A stretch of 35,021 nucleotides of DNA from Candidatus Uhrbacteria bacterium CG10_big_fil_rev_8_21_14_0_10_48_11 (GCA_002793855.1 PFET01000014.1:1-35021), one strand, 5' to 3'; shown: positions 1 through 8,358, numbered from the stretch's first letter. Numbers and translations: made by a program. Notes: generated by a model not told the origin, from the letters alone.

Positions 1-110
1 TTTTTGAGCCACGCGGAGCGTGGCAAATCCTCTTAAAATCAGGCTTTAGCGCCCGCAGGGCGCGTGCCGAGGCGCTTTGCATCGAGGCAACAAACGCCGA
101 ACATACAATT
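1..110. other. Window edge with two GC-rich hairpins; possible partial reading frame
   Basis: Two compact inverted repeats are visible: GCCACGC/GCGTGGC at 8-14 and 18-24 (3-nt loop), and GCGCCC/GGGCGC at 49-54 and 58-63 (3-nt loop). Neither is followed by a T tract on either strand, so they are not standard intrinsic terminators. On the minus strand a frame starting ATG at 82 stays open to the window edge (27 codons, rich in Ala, Arg and Ser), but it resembles no family I know and may be chance. It lies just downstream of the tRNA. Confidence 0.3.
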
Positions 111-185
111 TGGCTCCGGGGGTGGGACTCGAACCCACGACCAATGCGTTAACAGCGCACTGCTCTACCGCTGAGCTACCCCGGA
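111..185 (-). tRNA. tRNA-Asn (anticodon GTT)
   Basis: On the minus strand the sequence folds as a standard cloverleaf. The seven-pair acceptor stem is TCCGGGG/CCCCGGA, followed by discriminator G and an encoded CCA at 113-111. The D arm has GCTC/GAGC, the anticodon stem is GTGCG/CGCAT with loop CTGTTAA (anticodon GTT, asparagine), and the T arm is GTGGG-TTCGAGT-CCCAC. It is transcribed away from the VKOR gene, and the 43-bp gap between them must hold both start signals; a TATAGT box about 30 nt upstream on the minus strand is the best -10 candidate. Confidence 0.96.
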
Positions 186-228
186 ACAAACTTTTTAACG
201 TAAAAGCATCATACTATATTCGGAGAAA

Positions 229-708
229 TTGACAACTTCCCTTGGCTGGGCAGAATGGCCTATTTATAGTACGCTCTTTGAAATACCTATGCTGCACGAA
301 TTTATCATCTTACTTCTCGCTCTTGCCGGCCTCTCTGTTGCCGGCTACATCCGCTGGAAGAAAGGTCAGTCGCACCCCTTTGTCTGCCCGATCAAGTTTC
401 ACTGCGACGCAGTGGTTAAGAGTGACTACGCGAAGCTGTTCGGCATTCCGGTTGAAGTCTTGGGAATCCTCTACTACGCCGGCATCGCCCTTTCCTATAC
501 CCTATTTCTTTTGACTTCACTAGAAGCAACGACAACCTTCGTGATGCTCGTTATGTTCGTCTCTTTTGTCGCCTTTGTTTTTTCTCTCTACCTCACCGCC
601 GTGCAGGCGTTTGTCCTTAAGCAGTGGTGCACCTGGTGCCTTATGTCAGCAACCATTTGTACCCTTATCTTCATCGCTTCTTACATTGGCTGGAGTATAG
701 CATCATAA
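229..708 (+). CDS. Vitamin K epoxide reductase (VKOR) family membrane oxidoreductase
   Basis: A 159-residue integral membrane protein of the bacterial VKOR family, which reoxidises periplasmic or extracytoplasmic thiol oxidases by passing electrons to quinone. It shows about four hydrophobic segments (about 25-42, 70-95, 100-128, 135-155). The loop cysteine pair is C53/C59, the conserved serine is S65, and the quinone-side redox motif CTWC is at 134-137. No thioredoxin domain is fused, so it needs a separate partner, which is not in the window. The start is TTG at 229, three bases after a GGAG; ATG at 289 would remove the N-terminal loop before the first helix. A TATATT box at 215-220 ends 8 nt before the TTG, so the mRNA could be leaderless. 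Confidence 0.88.
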   Translation: MTTSLGWAEWPIYSTLFEIPMLHEFIILLLALAGLSVAGYIRWKKGQSHPFVCPIKFHCDAVVKSDYAKLFGIPVEVLGILYYAGIALSYTLFLLTSLEATTTFVMLVMFVSFVAFVFSLYLTAVQAFVLKQWCTWCLMSATICTLIFIASYIGWSIAS

Positions 709-737
709 AAAGAGCGGTCAGGCGACCGCTCTTTTTT
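707..737. terminator. Bidirectional intrinsic terminator
   Basis: A nine-pair stem AGAGCGGTC/GACCGCTCT (711-719, 724-732) with a 4-nt AGGC loop is flanked by an A run on the left and a six-T run on the right, so it can work on both strands. It sits between the converging VKOR gene and the rightmost gene (DoxX) of the long leftward operon. Confidence 0.9.
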
Positions 738-750
738 GCCGTTATTTTTA

Positions 751-1194
751 CTAAGCGACGATCTCGTCCGCTTTCTTTTTTCTTCCCATGGGCGCGTACG
801 ATCCGGGTCCCATCAGGGAAAGCGACGCGGCGGCTGCCAGCATAAGAATATCAAGTTCCGCTTTTGATACATTAAGACCTCTCACGTAAGTAACGATAAA
901 CAAAAACTCCAGTACAAACAGAAGCCCCACCTTCTCTACGTAAAGGCCAAGCAAAATCGCAATGCCGCCAAACACTTCGAGAAGCGCAATAACCCATGAA
1001 AAAAACGTCGGCGCTGGAATTGCCATTGAACCTAAGAACCCCGCAAAACCAGTAATCCCTAACGGCCCAACCAGCTTCGCCCAGCCATGAGTAATAATAA
1101 TGAGTGCAAACGCCAACCGAACAATGAGAAGCGCCGTTGAGCGCATACATTGTTTCGTACAATTTTCATTGCGACAGATGAGGCATTTTTTCAT
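751..1194 (-). CDS. DoxX family membrane protein with Cys-rich N-terminus
   Basis: A 147-residue, four-helix membrane protein of the DoxX/SURF4-like superfamily. Hydrophobic segments lie near 20-40, 63-83, 85-105 and 112-130, and the motif HGWAKL follows the first. DoxX proteins are often found with thiol or sulfur oxidation enzymes; the exact substrate here is unknown. Unusually, a short cytoplasm-side extension carries four cysteines (C4, C7, C12, C16; spacing CX2CX4CX3C), which could bind a metal. An internal ATG at residue 17 would give a conventional start without it; neither start has a clear ribosome site. It begins 31 nt after the rpoD stop and is the last gene of the operon. Confidence 0.75.
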   Translation of the reverse strand: MKKCLICRNENCTKQCMRSTALLIVRLAFALIIITHGWAKLVGPLGITGFAGFLGSMAIPAPTFFSWVIALLEVFGGIAILLGLYVEKVGLLFVLEFLFIVTYVRGLNVSKAELDILMLAAAASLSLMGPGSYAPMGRKKKADEIVA

Positions 1195-1225
1195 AGATAC
1201 GCAGTAAAAAAGTTAGCAAAGCAAT

Positions 1226-2509
1226 TTAGTAATCGCGCAGCCGATCGATGAGTTCGTGCTTCTTAATTTTCTCAAGAGCTTTGGCTTCGATTTGCCGAAT
1301 ACGTTCACGGGTAACGCCAAACTCACTCCCCACTTCTTCAAGGGTATGGGCGACACCGTCCTCTAAACCAAAACGCATCTCTAAAATTTTCTGCTCTCGC
1401 GGGGTAAGCTCTTGAATAACCTGCTTGACGTAGTCTTTCAACAGTTGCAACGCCGCGGCGCGATCCGGCGTCATATTCTTTACGTCTTCGATAAAGTCTT
1501 CAAGCGTCGAGTCTTCATCGTCTTCACCGACCGAAGTCTCAAGCGAAATAGTATCCTGCGAAATTTTCATGATGTGCCGAATCTTGTCGACCGTCTCCCC
1601 CATCTCTGCGGCAATTTCTTCTGGGTACGGCTCGCGACCGAGATCCTGAATGAGCTGACGCTCAATCTGCTGAAACTTGTTGATAGTTTCAACCATATGG
1701 ACCGGAATACGAATGGTGCGCGACTGGTCAGCCAGCGCGCGGGTAATAGCCTGACGAATCCACCAAGTGGCGTAGGTTGAAAACTTGTAGCCCTTACGGT
1801 ACTCAAACTTTTCAACGGCACGGAAGAGTCCAATGTTCCCCTCTTGAACGAGATCGAGAAGCGAAAGTTTTTTACCGGTAAACTTTTTTGCAATTGATAC
1901 AACCAAACGCAGGTTTGCTTCAATGAGCCGCTTCTTCGCCTCTTCGTCGCCTCGCTCTTTTCGCTTAGCAAGCGCCACCTCTTCGTCGGCGGTAAGCAGT
2001 GGCACCTTACCAATTTCTCGGAGATACATTTGAATCGAATCGGTTGAAATGTCAGTCAAATCAAGCCGGCGCTTATCAGACGGCGTACCCATACGCTGAG
2101 CAAGGACTTCGCGCTTGCCTACATGGTGCATATCAAGAATGCCTGTACCGGTACCGACAGCCTGAATGCCAATGTCTTCCAGCTTATCAAGGAACGCTTC
2201 GTAGTCAGTCAAATATTCTTCTACCTCCGGAAAAGTATACAAAATTTCATTCTCGGTAATAAACCCCCTAGACCGTCCTTTGGCAAGCAGGGCCGACACG
2301 CGCACTTCGTCTGGTACAATCTTCACACGTTTTTGCGGCTTTGCAGCAACACGAGTTGAGCGCGTACGTTTTACCGCAGCCGCTTTTTTGACGGTCTTCT
2401 TCTTTACTACTTTCTTTGTCGGCTTTTTTGCTTTGGCAGTTGTTTTCTTTACGGTGCGCTTGGCTGGTTTCTTCTTACCAGCAGCTTTCATCTTCTTCTT
2501 TATAGGCAT
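1226..2509 (-). CDS. rpoD: Primary RNA polymerase sigma-70 factor RpoD/SigA
   Basis: A 427-residue group 1 sigma factor that directs RNA polymerase to housekeeping promoters. Residues 4-61 are an extremely Lys/Ala/Pro/Thr-rich, histone H1-like tail. A short region 1.1-like segment follows (about 68-125), then region 1.2 ([11 protein letters not shown], 157-167), region 2 with [10 protein letters not shown] and the -10 recognition block [15 protein letters not shown] (241-255), region 3 (about 275-345) and region 4 with the helix-turn-helix [19 protein letters not shown] (390-408). The long non-conserved insert of E. coli sigma-70 is absent. The ATG lies one base after the dnaG stop, the classic primase-sigma pair of the macromolecular synthesis operon. 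TATACT-type -10 boxes in the window fit such a factor. Confidence 0.97.
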   Translation of the reverse strand: MPIKKKMKAAGKKKPAKRTVKKTTAKAKKPTKKVVKKKTVKKAAAVKRTRSTRVAAKPQKRVKIVPDEVRVSALLAKGRSRGFITENEILYTFPEVEEYLTDYEAFLDKLEDIGIQAVGTGTGILDMHHVGKREVLAQRMGTPSDKRRLDLTDISTDSIQMYLREIGKVPLLTADEEVALAKRKERGDEEAKKRLIEANLRLVVSIAKKFTGKKLSLLDLVQEGNIGLFRAVEKFEYRKGYKFSTYATWWIRQAITRALADQSRTIRIPVHMVETINKFQQIERQLIQDLGREPYPEEIAAEMGETVDKIRHIMKISQDTISLETSVGEDDEDSTLEDFIEDVKNMTPDRAAALQLLKDYVKQVIQELTPREQKILEMRFGLEDGVAHTLEEVGSEFGVTRERIRQIEAKALEKIKKHELIDRLRDY

Positions 2510-2510
2510 G

Positions 2511-4343
2511 CTAAAAATCTAACGTGGTTAATGCAGCGCTATCATTTTGAAATTGTGTAACCAACTCCCTAAGACGGGTTTCATCTCTGGGGGTAGCAGA
2601 CTCGGCGATCCGGATTTCTTGTTCCAATCGCTGCAGTCGTTCTTGAAGTTTCCGTTTGCGCAAACGGCGAACAGTCTCGTTGAGTTCGCGTTGAATATCA
2701 GCTTCTGGGAGAAGCGAAAAATCGCTCTCGGCGCGAAGCGAGAGAACATCGAGCGTTTGTAAAAGCACGCCGGCATTGGGTTCATTGGCGAGCGTCTGAC
2801 GGAACGCGTCACCCTGCCATGCAGGCGGCTGTTCTGCGCTCTCTCTAGTATAGAAAACGACCATCAGCTTGTACAGGGCACTGAGCTCTGGCGCCAAAAA
2901 CTCAGGCTCAATTTCGTCAAAAACAAACTTGGCCTCTTTTGGCGCGGCAAAGACTAATGCAATGAGTCGTTCTGACAAGTTGCGCAATACGTCAATCGGA
3001 CGTGAGGAAGAAACGTTGCTAGCAGCTGCCGGTCTCTGTGTTACCGATTTGGATGCTGGTAAAAGCTGACGCAAATCCCCTTCCGGCACGCCAACCAGTG
3101 CAGAGAGTCGCTTAAGGTAATGATTTTTAGCAATTACATCTGGAACGCGGGCAACGACGGGCAATAAACTACGAGCCACTTCGCGTTTGTCCTCTAGCTT
3201 AGTGAGGTCGCGATCTTCTGACGCGCGTCGAAAAAGCGTATCAAGCAGCGGTTCGGCTTTTGCTATCGCCGAGCGCCACAATTCTGGATTTTCTCTAATA
3301 CACTCGTCGGGATCTTTGAACGTTTTACCTTTCGCTCCTGTTGGTAGCCCAATGAGAAGCACCTCCAGTCCATTCTCAAGCGCAGCGATGAGCCCGCGCA
3401 TAGTCGCCGCTTCGCCAGCACTGTCGGTGTCAAAAGCAAAGGCGACTTTAGGCGTATAGCGTTTAATGAGCCGCACCTGTTCACCAGTAAGCGCCGTACC
3501 GGAAGCTGCCACCACATTCTTGATACCAGCTTGGTGAGAGGTAATGACATCTACATTTCCTTCAACCACAATAACGACACCATCGGTACGCACCACGGTT
3601 TTCGCCCTGTCCAACCCATAGAGTACCTCTCCTTTTTTATAGAGCAACGTCTCAGGAGTGTTAACGTACTTCGCCTCGGCTTCCGTACCGGGCATGGCGC
3701 GACCGGTCGCACCAACTACCTGTCCATGCGCATTGGTGAGCGGAAACATAATGCGATTTCGAAACCGGTCGTAAACGCTGCGTCCTCGGGTCGCCATCTT
3801 GTGCGCAGCTACACCGGCGCGAATCATATCTTCGTCCGCCACCCCCTGCTTAGCAAGAAAGGTAACAAGGGCATCCCATGAGTTCGGCGCAAACCCAAGA
3901 CGCCAATCACGAATGGTGGCTGGTAAAATCTGCCGCGTGTTCTGCAGGTACTCTCTTGCCTCGCGCGCCTCATCGCTGTTCCATAATGTCTCCTGCCAAA
4001 ATTGTATAGCCATTGCCAACACCCGCCCGACGCGCTCACGCTCGGTTCGCTTTTCTGGCGCTTCCGTGGTTACCCGCACCCCTGCCTTTGTACCCAACAG
4101 GCGCAAAGCGTCTGGAAACTCTAACCCTTCCTGCTTCATTACAAAAGAAAAAATATCGCCACCTTCACCGCAACCAAAACAGTGCCACATTTGTTTTGGC
4201 TTACTGACCATAAATGATGCCGATTTCTCCTGATGAAAAGGACAGCGTGCCTTGTAGTTTGCGCCAGAAGGTTTAAGTTCGATGTACTCGCCAAGTACAT
4301 CAACAATATCTAGCCGCGATTTTATTTCTTCTGCCGGTGTCAT
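2511..4343 (-). CDS. dnaG: DNA primase DnaG
   Basis: A 610-residue primase that makes RNA primers at the replication fork. The N-terminal zinc ribbon is CHC2 type (C34, H37, C55, C58). The catalytic core contains the TOPRIM domain with E261 in VVEGNVDV and the acidic pair D305/D307 in FDTDSAG. The C-terminal part (about 430-610) is the helicase-binding region, with a long charged coiled segment at about 555-600. Length matches the family. The ATG overlaps the ribH stop by 4 nt (ATGA), so it is translationally coupled to riboflavin genes upstream, an unusual neighbour, while rpoD follows after one base as in many bacteria. Confidence 0.97.
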   Translation of the reverse strand: MTPAEEIKSRLDIVDVLGEYIELKPSGANYKARCPFHQEKSASFMVSKPKQMWHCFGCGEGGDIFSFVMKQEGLEFPDALRLLGTKAGVRVTTEAPEKRTERERVGRVLAMAIQFWQETLWNSDEAREAREYLQNTRQILPATIRDWRLGFAPNSWDALVTFLAKQGVADEDMIRAGVAAHKMATRGRSVYDRFRNRIMFPLTNAHGQVVGATGRAMPGTEAEAKYVNTPETLLYKKGEVLYGLDRAKTVVRTDGVVIVVEGNVDVITSHQAGIKNVVAASGTALTGEQVRLIKRYTPKVAFAFDTDSAGEAATMRGLIAALENGLEVLLIGLPTGAKGKTFKDPDECIRENPELWRSAIAKAEPLLDTLFRRASEDRDLTKLEDKREVARSLLPVVARVPDVIAKNHYLKRLSALVGVPEGDLRQLLPASKSVTQRPAAASNVSSSRPIDVLRNLSERLIALVFAAPKEAKFVFDEIEPEFLAPELSALYKLMVVFYTRESAEQPPAWQGDAFRQTLANEPNAGVLLQTLDVLSLRAESDFSLLPEADIQRELNETVRRLRKRKLQERLQRLEQEIRIAESATPRDETRLRELVTQFQNDSAALTTLDF

Positions 4344-4813
4344 AGTTTACGGTGCATTTGTTCAAAAAGTGCTAGCGCTGCTTTGACCGCATGGTATCCG
4401 CGGTTACCGTTGTCGTCCGCCGCGCGCGCAACTGCTTGTTCAAACGTGTTGGCAGTAATAATGCCAAGACCGATCGGGACTCCGCTCGTTGTTGCAGAAG
4501 TGAGAATGCTTTCCGTTACCGCTCGCGCTAAATGTTCGTCGTGCGAAGTCTCTCCTTTGACAATAGCACCAAGTGCAATAATAGCGTCGTAGCGTACCGC
4601 TTTTGCTAAATGAGCCGCCAGCTCGGCAACCTCAAACGAACCAGCAACAGGATAGGTATCAATATGCGCCTCCGCCACACCAGCCTCGCTAAGCGCGCGC
4701 GTGGCACCACGCTGGAGACCTTCGGTCACCTCAGGGTTAAACTGACCGGCAATAATCGCCACCCGAAAATCACTTCTATTGACGGTCGTAATATTATCGA
4801 CTGATTTGTGCAT
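4340..4813 (-). CDS. ribH: 6,7-dimethyl-8-ribityllumazine synthase
   Basis: A 157-residue lumazine synthase, catalysing condensation of 5-amino-6-ribitylamino-uracil with 3,4-dihydroxybutanone phosphate, the penultimate riboflavin step. Visible family motifs are GQFNPEVTEGL (23-33), PVAGSFE (55-61), the GAIVKGETSH block (82-91, H91 as the conserved histidine) and GLGIITANTFEQA (about 117-129). The length fits the icosahedral family. It overlaps the end of ribE by 20 nt and ends in TGA overlapping the dnaG ATG, so all three should be co-translated. The TGA stop also shows that UGA is not reassigned in this genome. Confidence 0.96.
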   Translation of the reverse strand: MHKSVDNITTVNRSDFRVAIIAGQFNPEVTEGLQRGATRALSEAGVAEAHIDTYPVAGSFEVAELAAHLAKAVRYDAIIALGAIVKGETSHDEHLARAVTESILTSATTSGVPIGLGIITANTFEQAVARAADDNGNRGYHAVKAALALFEQMHRKL

Positions 4814-5375
4814 TAACGTAGCGCGCTAGCATATCAAATTCGACATTAGCATACCTCCCCTTTTTAAGTAACCCAAGCGTTGTATGCGTAGTAGTATACG
4901 GGATAAGAAAAACCGAACACGATACCGAGCTGACGGCAGCAACCGTCAGGCTTACCCCGTCAATGGCAATAGATCCTTTTTCGGCAACCAGCCCTTTTGC
5001 TTTTGCTGGCAAGCGAAATACGAGACGCCTTCCACGCGCGTTACTGACGGTCTCCTCTACTCGACAGGCAGCATCAACATGGCCAAACACAAAATGTCCA
5101 TCAACCGCATCTTTGAGACGAAGAGACGGTTCAATGTTGAGCGCCTCACCGATGTTGATTTTAGAAAGCGTGGTACGCCGCATGGTTTCTGGCATAACGC
5201 TAAAGGTATACTCATGTCGCTGCTGTTTTTCGACGGTAAGACAAACACCATTGACCGCAATGCTGTCACCAACTTTTGCCAAAAGCTTCGGTATGGCAAC
5301 GACAAACTGGTCAGCTATTGTTTTGTGCTGATGCCGCTTTAGTATGCCGCGATGGCGAATGATACCACTAAACAT
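4794..5375 (-). CDS. ribE: Riboflavin synthase, alpha chain
   Basis: A 193-residue riboflavin synthase that dismutates two ribityllumazine molecules to riboflavin. It is built of two lumazine-binding barrels: the first begins MFSGII and contains NGVCLTV (about 42-48); the second begins HFVFGHVDA (about 95-103) and contains IDGVSLTV (about 138-145). The C-terminal helix drives trimer formation in the family. Some authors call this gene ribC. It overlaps the riboflavin kinase gene by 8 nt upstream and ribH by 20 nt downstream, so the last two steps of riboflavin synthesis and FMN formation are one coupled block. Early genes (ribA, ribB, ribD deaminase) are not in the window. Confidence 0.96.
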   Translation of the reverse strand: MFSGIIRHRGILKRHQHKTIADQFVVAIPKLLAKVGDSIAVNGVCLTVEKQQRHEYTFSVMPETMRRTTLSKINIGEALNIEPSLRLKDAVDGHFVFGHVDAACRVEETVSNARGRRLVFRLPAKAKGLVAEKGSIAIDGVSLTVAAVSSVSCSVFLIPYTTTHTTLGLLKKGRYANVEFDMLARYVNAQISR

Positions 5376-5757
5376 AAGGGCCGAGATGAGTAAGCGTTGT
5401 TGTTTTAGCGCGCTCTACATCACGCGCAATTTGCAGGGTAAGCATATCGTCACTGCGATACCGACTAAGCACGCGAAGCTTTTTTACCAGTGTTACTTCA
5501 AGCATTGTGCCGTAGAGGTTACCACGATAACCAATGAGATGAACCTCAACCTTATCGTGAACGCCAATGACCACAGCAGCAGAATAACGTCGGGTATTAA
5601 CGGTGGCGATACCGGCGTAGACGCCATCGTTGACTGGATGACGGTTAAAGTAATGACGGGCAAGGTTTGCCGTCGGGTAACCGAGCTTTCGCCCGACCTT
5701 GTCACCGTGAATAACGCGGCCACGAAGTTTACCAAGCGACTTTTGCTCGTAACTCAT
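5368..5757 (-). CDS. Stand-alone riboflavin kinase (flavokinase domain)
   Basis: A 129-residue protein equal to only the C-terminal flavokinase half of bifunctional RibF; it phosphorylates riboflavin to FMN. The glycine-rich binding segment GRVIHGDKVGRKLGYPTANL spans about 13-32 with PTAN at 28-31, the probable catalytic glutamate lies in KVEVHLIGY, followed by NLYG, and the C-terminal LQIARDVERA helix matches the family end. The N-terminal FAD synthetase (nucleotidyltransferase) domain is absent and no separate gene for it is seen, so FAD would have to come from elsewhere. The ATG overlaps the cyclase stop by 4 nt and its own end overlaps ribE by 8 nt. Confidence 0.9.
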   Translation of the reverse strand: MSYEQKSLGKLRGRVIHGDKVGRKLGYPTANLARHYFNRHPVNDGVYAGIATVNTRRYSAAVVIGVHDKVEVHLIGYRGNLYGTMLEVTLVKKLRVLSRYRSDDMLTLQIARDVERAKTTTLTHLGPYV

Positions 5758-6362
5758 AAACTAACCGCTACTGCTCTGACCGGTGAACCATCAACGGGTA
5801 ACCGAAGCGGAAAAGCGTACAAAGTAAAAGCTCCTTCGCGCACCGCGTTAAGGTTTGTCAAATTTTCAAGCAACAATATCCCTCGCTCTAAAAGATAACG
5901 ATGCTCGATGTACGGCGCGCGGTCGATGCTGCAGCTATCTATACCAACAAGATGCACCTGTTTCTCTGCTAGGTACTCCGCGACCTCGTGTGGCATTTCT
6001 GGATACTCATTAAAATACGCCGCTTCGTAATACTCTTTATCACGACCTGTGTGAAATAATACGGCGTCACCTTTTTGTATCGACAAACGTTTAAGGTCGG
6101 CGAGAACAAAACCAGATGCCACAGACACATAAACCAACCGACCGACCGTTTTAGCAAGCGGCAACGAGTCAGCATTCTCCCCTCCCGCAATGAGGTGCGA
6201 GGGTACATCAAGGTGCGTGCCGGTATGGGTCCCAAGGCAAAGGTAGTGCGCCGCAAACCCATCGTCTTCGATGGTATGGCTTGGGGTCAGCTTTGTTTCT
6301 GGGTCCCCTGGGTAAAGCGGTGTTGCGTTGTCGAGCGGTTGTGAGAGGTCTATAAAGTACAT
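5754..6362 (-). CDS. Cyclase family metal-dependent hydrolase (KynB-like)
   Basis: A 202-residue member of the cyclase/arylformamidase superfamily (PF04199 type). The metal-binding signature HTGTHLDVPSH is at 46-56, with the N-terminal IDLSQPLDNATPLYPGDP that is typical of these enzymes and a second conserved part VGIDSCSID. Family members hydrolyse formyl-kynurenine or isatin-like amides; nothing here indicates tryptophan breakdown, so the substrate is unknown. It heads the flavin/dnaG/rpoD operon and overlaps the riboflavin kinase ATG by 4 nt, which hints at a flavin- or pyrimidine-related amide as substrate (inference). The ATG is 8 nt from a good -10 box, so the message is probably leaderless. 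Confidence 0.85.
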   Translation of the reverse strand: MYFIDLSQPLDNATPLYPGDPETKLTPSHTIEDDGFAAHYLCLGTHTGTHLDVPSHLIAGGENADSLPLAKTVGRLVYVSVASGFVLADLKRLSIQKGDAVLFHTGRDKEYYEAAYFNEYPEMPHEVAEYLAEKQVHLVGIDSCSIDRAPYIEHRYLLERGILLLENLTNLNAVREGAFTLYAFPLRLPVDGSPVRAVAVSL

Positions 6363-6370
6363 ATACGAAA

Positions 6371-6399
6371 ACAGTAGCGCGGGTACGGCACTCGGTCAA
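6371..6399 (-). promoter_or_regulatory. Sigma-70 promoter for the cyclase-rib-dnaG-rpoD operon
   Basis: On the minus strand a TTGACC -35 box (6399-6394) and a TACTGT -10 box (6376-6371) are separated by exactly 17 nt. Only 8 nt lie between the -10 box and the ATG at 6362, putting the expected transcription start at or within two bases of the start codon. Confidence 0.6.
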
Positions 6400-6414
6400 T
6401 TTTGTCTGCTATGC

Positions 6415-6420
6415 TATACT
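6415..6420 (+). promoter_or_regulatory. -10 box for the epimerase gene
   Basis: A TATACT box lies 10 nt before the ATG at 6431, again predicting a nearly leaderless mRNA. No good -35 hexamer is seen; the region 17 nt upstream overlaps the -35 box of the divergent promoter. Confidence 0.45.
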
Positions 6421-6430
6421 CCCCACTACT

Positions 6431-7363
6431 ATGAAAGCATTGGTAACCGGCGGAGCCGGTTTTATCGGAAGTCACTTGGTCGACGCGCTACTTGATCGCG
6501 ACGACACGGTGATTGTGCTCGACAATTTCTCTAGCGGCAAAGAAGAAAACTTGGCAGCCCACAAAAACAATAATCGCCTCGTCGTTGTGCGTGGAGATCT
6601 TAATGATGACCTCTCGCCTATTTTTGAAACTCACAGCTTTGAGGTTGTTTTTCACCTAGCAGCAATACCGCGAGTTCAATTTTCAATTAAGCACCCGGCG
6701 GAGGCGCATCGCGCCAACGTCGACGGTACGGTAAATATACTTGAACACTGCCGGCGCTTTAACGTACCGAGATTTGTTTTCTCCTCAAGTTCGTCCCTCT
6801 ACGGCAATCAACCAACAATGCCGCTAGTCGAAACAATGACACCAAACCCAATGTCACCCTATGCGCTTCATAAGCTGGTTGGCGAGCAATACTGCCGACT
6901 CTACGCCCAACTTTACCAGACAGAAACTATTGCACTCAGGTACTTTAACGTCTTCGGTCCGCGAATGGATCCCAACGGTGAATACGCCTGCCTCATTCCC
7001 AAATTTGCCGCTCGCTATCTTGGCAACGAACAGCCGGTCATCAATGGCGACGGCGAACAAACACGCGATTTCACTTTTGTCTCAACGATTGTAGCGGCTA
7101 ACATTGCTGCTGGAACAACTAGCAACAAAGAAGTACTTGGTTCTGCTGTTAACGTCGGCACTGGCACAGAAACAAGCGTCAATGATGTCGCGGCCATGCT
7201 AAAAAAACTCACAGGGTCATCCCTAGAACCAAAAAACGGACCAGCAGTTATAGAACCAAAAAATACTCGGGCGGATACCGACAGGCTGTTGTCGCTACTA
7301 AAGGTAAAGCCGACCGTTACCCTCGAAGCAGGCGTACAAAAAACAATAGACGCTTTGCGTTAA
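6431..7363 (+). CDS. NAD-dependent sugar-nucleotide epimerase/dehydratase (GalE/WbpP-like)
   Basis: A 310-residue extended short-chain dehydrogenase/reductase acting on nucleotide sugars. It has the Rossmann motif GGAGFIGSH (7-15), the acidic residue that binds the NAD ribose (LDNFSSG, 31-37), FHLAAIPRVQFS, serine-rich active-site strand FVFSSSSSLYG (117-126) and catalytic Y145xxxK149. The segment RYFNVFGPRMDPNGEYACLIPKF (about 169-191) is closest to UDP-N-acetylglucosamine 4-epimerases such as WbpP, so a C4 epimerase for surface glycans is the best guess. It stands alone, divergent from the riboflavin operon and convergent with the patatin gene. Confidence 0.88.
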   Translation: MKALVTGGAGFIGSHLVDALLDRDDTVIVLDNFSSGKEENLAAHKNNNRLVVVRGDLNDDLSPIFETHSFEVVFHLAAIPRVQFSIKHPAEAHRANVDGTVNILEHCRRFNVPRFVFSSSSSLYGNQPTMPLVETMTPNPMSPYALHKLVGEQYCRLYAQLYQTETIALRYFNVFGPRMDPNGEYACLIPKFAARYLGNEQPVINGDGEQTRDFTFVSTIVAANIAAGTTSNKEVLGSAVNVGTGTETSVNDVAAMLKKLTGSSLEPKNGPAVIEPKNTRADTDRLLSLLKVKPTVTLEAGVQKTIDALR

Positions 7364-7431
7364 CATCGTTTGCACTATTTTCAAGAATAACTTTCGGTCA
7401 CGCGCCACTGCTTACAGAATTCGACGTCCAG

Positions 7432-8244
7432 TCAAGCTCGCAGCAACGCTTCAATTCGCGGCATTGCGCGTTCGGTTTCTTCTGCGCCAATCTTTATAAT
7501 CTTAGTACCTATCTCTTGTGTAAAGTAACGTCGCCAACTTGAAAGTCCGGTATAGGGAAGGTACGGCTCAATAATTACGTCAGAAGATGACAGCGAATAA
7601 CGAGTAAGGGCGTGGCGCATAATTTCGAAACTTCTAGAAGTAACGTTGGTAAGTGTCGTTTCAATTTTCCCAACGTCCGCGCTACTTGGAAGATTGTTTA
7701 AGGTAATCGAAATAACGATGTCTGCTCCCATGCCACGCACAATATCATCCGGCACCGGATTGGTGACGCCTCCATCAACCAGCGTTTTACCGGCATACAC
7801 AACCGGACGGAAAATAGTCGGCACCGCCATACTTGCCCGCACCGCCGGTGCTAGTTTACCTTCGGTAAAAATAACCTGCTTACCTTCGATAAAATCGGTT
7901 GCTACAACGCCAAGCGGTACATGAACATCGGCAAACGTTTTGTCGTTGAAAAAAATGGTAAGAAGCTTTTCTACCTTTTCCCCCTTAACGAGCCCACCGC
8001 GAAAAGTCGGCTCAAAAAATGCCTGTAATTTTTCTTTGCGCTTGCCGATAGTTTCCGCTGCCAATTTGTCGATGTCTTGATAGAGTGCATAATGAGCACC
8101 TACCCACGCGCCAATTGAGCTGCCGGCAATGTAATCAATCGGAATATTATGTTTAACCAGTGTCTTCACGACACCAACGTGAACCATACCGCGAATACCT
8201 CCACTGCCTAGCGCCAAGCCAACTTTTTTTCTGGTTTTTTTCAT
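7432..8244 (-). CDS. Patatin-like phospholipase (RssA/NTE family)
   Basis: A 270-residue serine hydrolase of the patatin fold, expected to cleave fatty acyl esters of phospholipids. The oxyanion-hole motif GSGGIRGMVHVG is at 13-24, the nucleophile elbow GSSIG at 41-45 (S43), and the catalytic aspartate lies in DGG at 157-159. There is no signal peptide, so it probably acts from the cytoplasmic face. The ATG at 8244 is 6 nt after a TATAGT box (8256-8251), which suggests a leaderless transcript. It converges with the epimerase; the 68-bp gap has no clear terminator. Confidence 0.88.
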   Translation of the reverse strand: MKKTRKKVGLALGSGGIRGMVHVGVVKTLVKHNIPIDYIAGSSIGAWVGAHYALYQDIDKLAAETIGKRKEKLQAFFEPTFRGGLVKGEKVEKLLTIFFNDKTFADVHVPLGVVATDFIEGKQVIFTEGKLAPAVRASMAVPTIFRPVVYAGKTLVDGGVTNPVPDDIVRGMGADIVISITLNNLPSSADVGKIETTLTNVTSRSFEIMRHALTRYSLSSSDVIIEPYLPYTGLSSWRRYFTQEIGTKIIKIGAEETERAMPRIEALLRA

Positions 8245-8300
8245 ACTGAAACTATAGCTTTTTCTTTACCAAATGGGAACTAGTCAAATCGCATCCCCGC

Positions 8301-8358
8301 TTGACTGAGAGACAAAAAACCTCTAGATAGTCGCAAAACTACCGTAAACAGACGGTAG
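8301..8358 (+). promoter_or_regulatory. Candidate promoter and leader hairpin of the unknown gene
   Basis: TTGACT (8301-8306) is followed after 17 nt by TAGATA (8324-8329), a weak -10 box. Next comes a seven-pair hairpin CTACCGT/ACGGTAG (8339-8345, 8352-8358, loop AAACAG), then an AAGAGGG ribosome site before the ATG at 8377. This gene is thus one of the few here with a leader and a good ribosome site. Confidence 0.35.
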
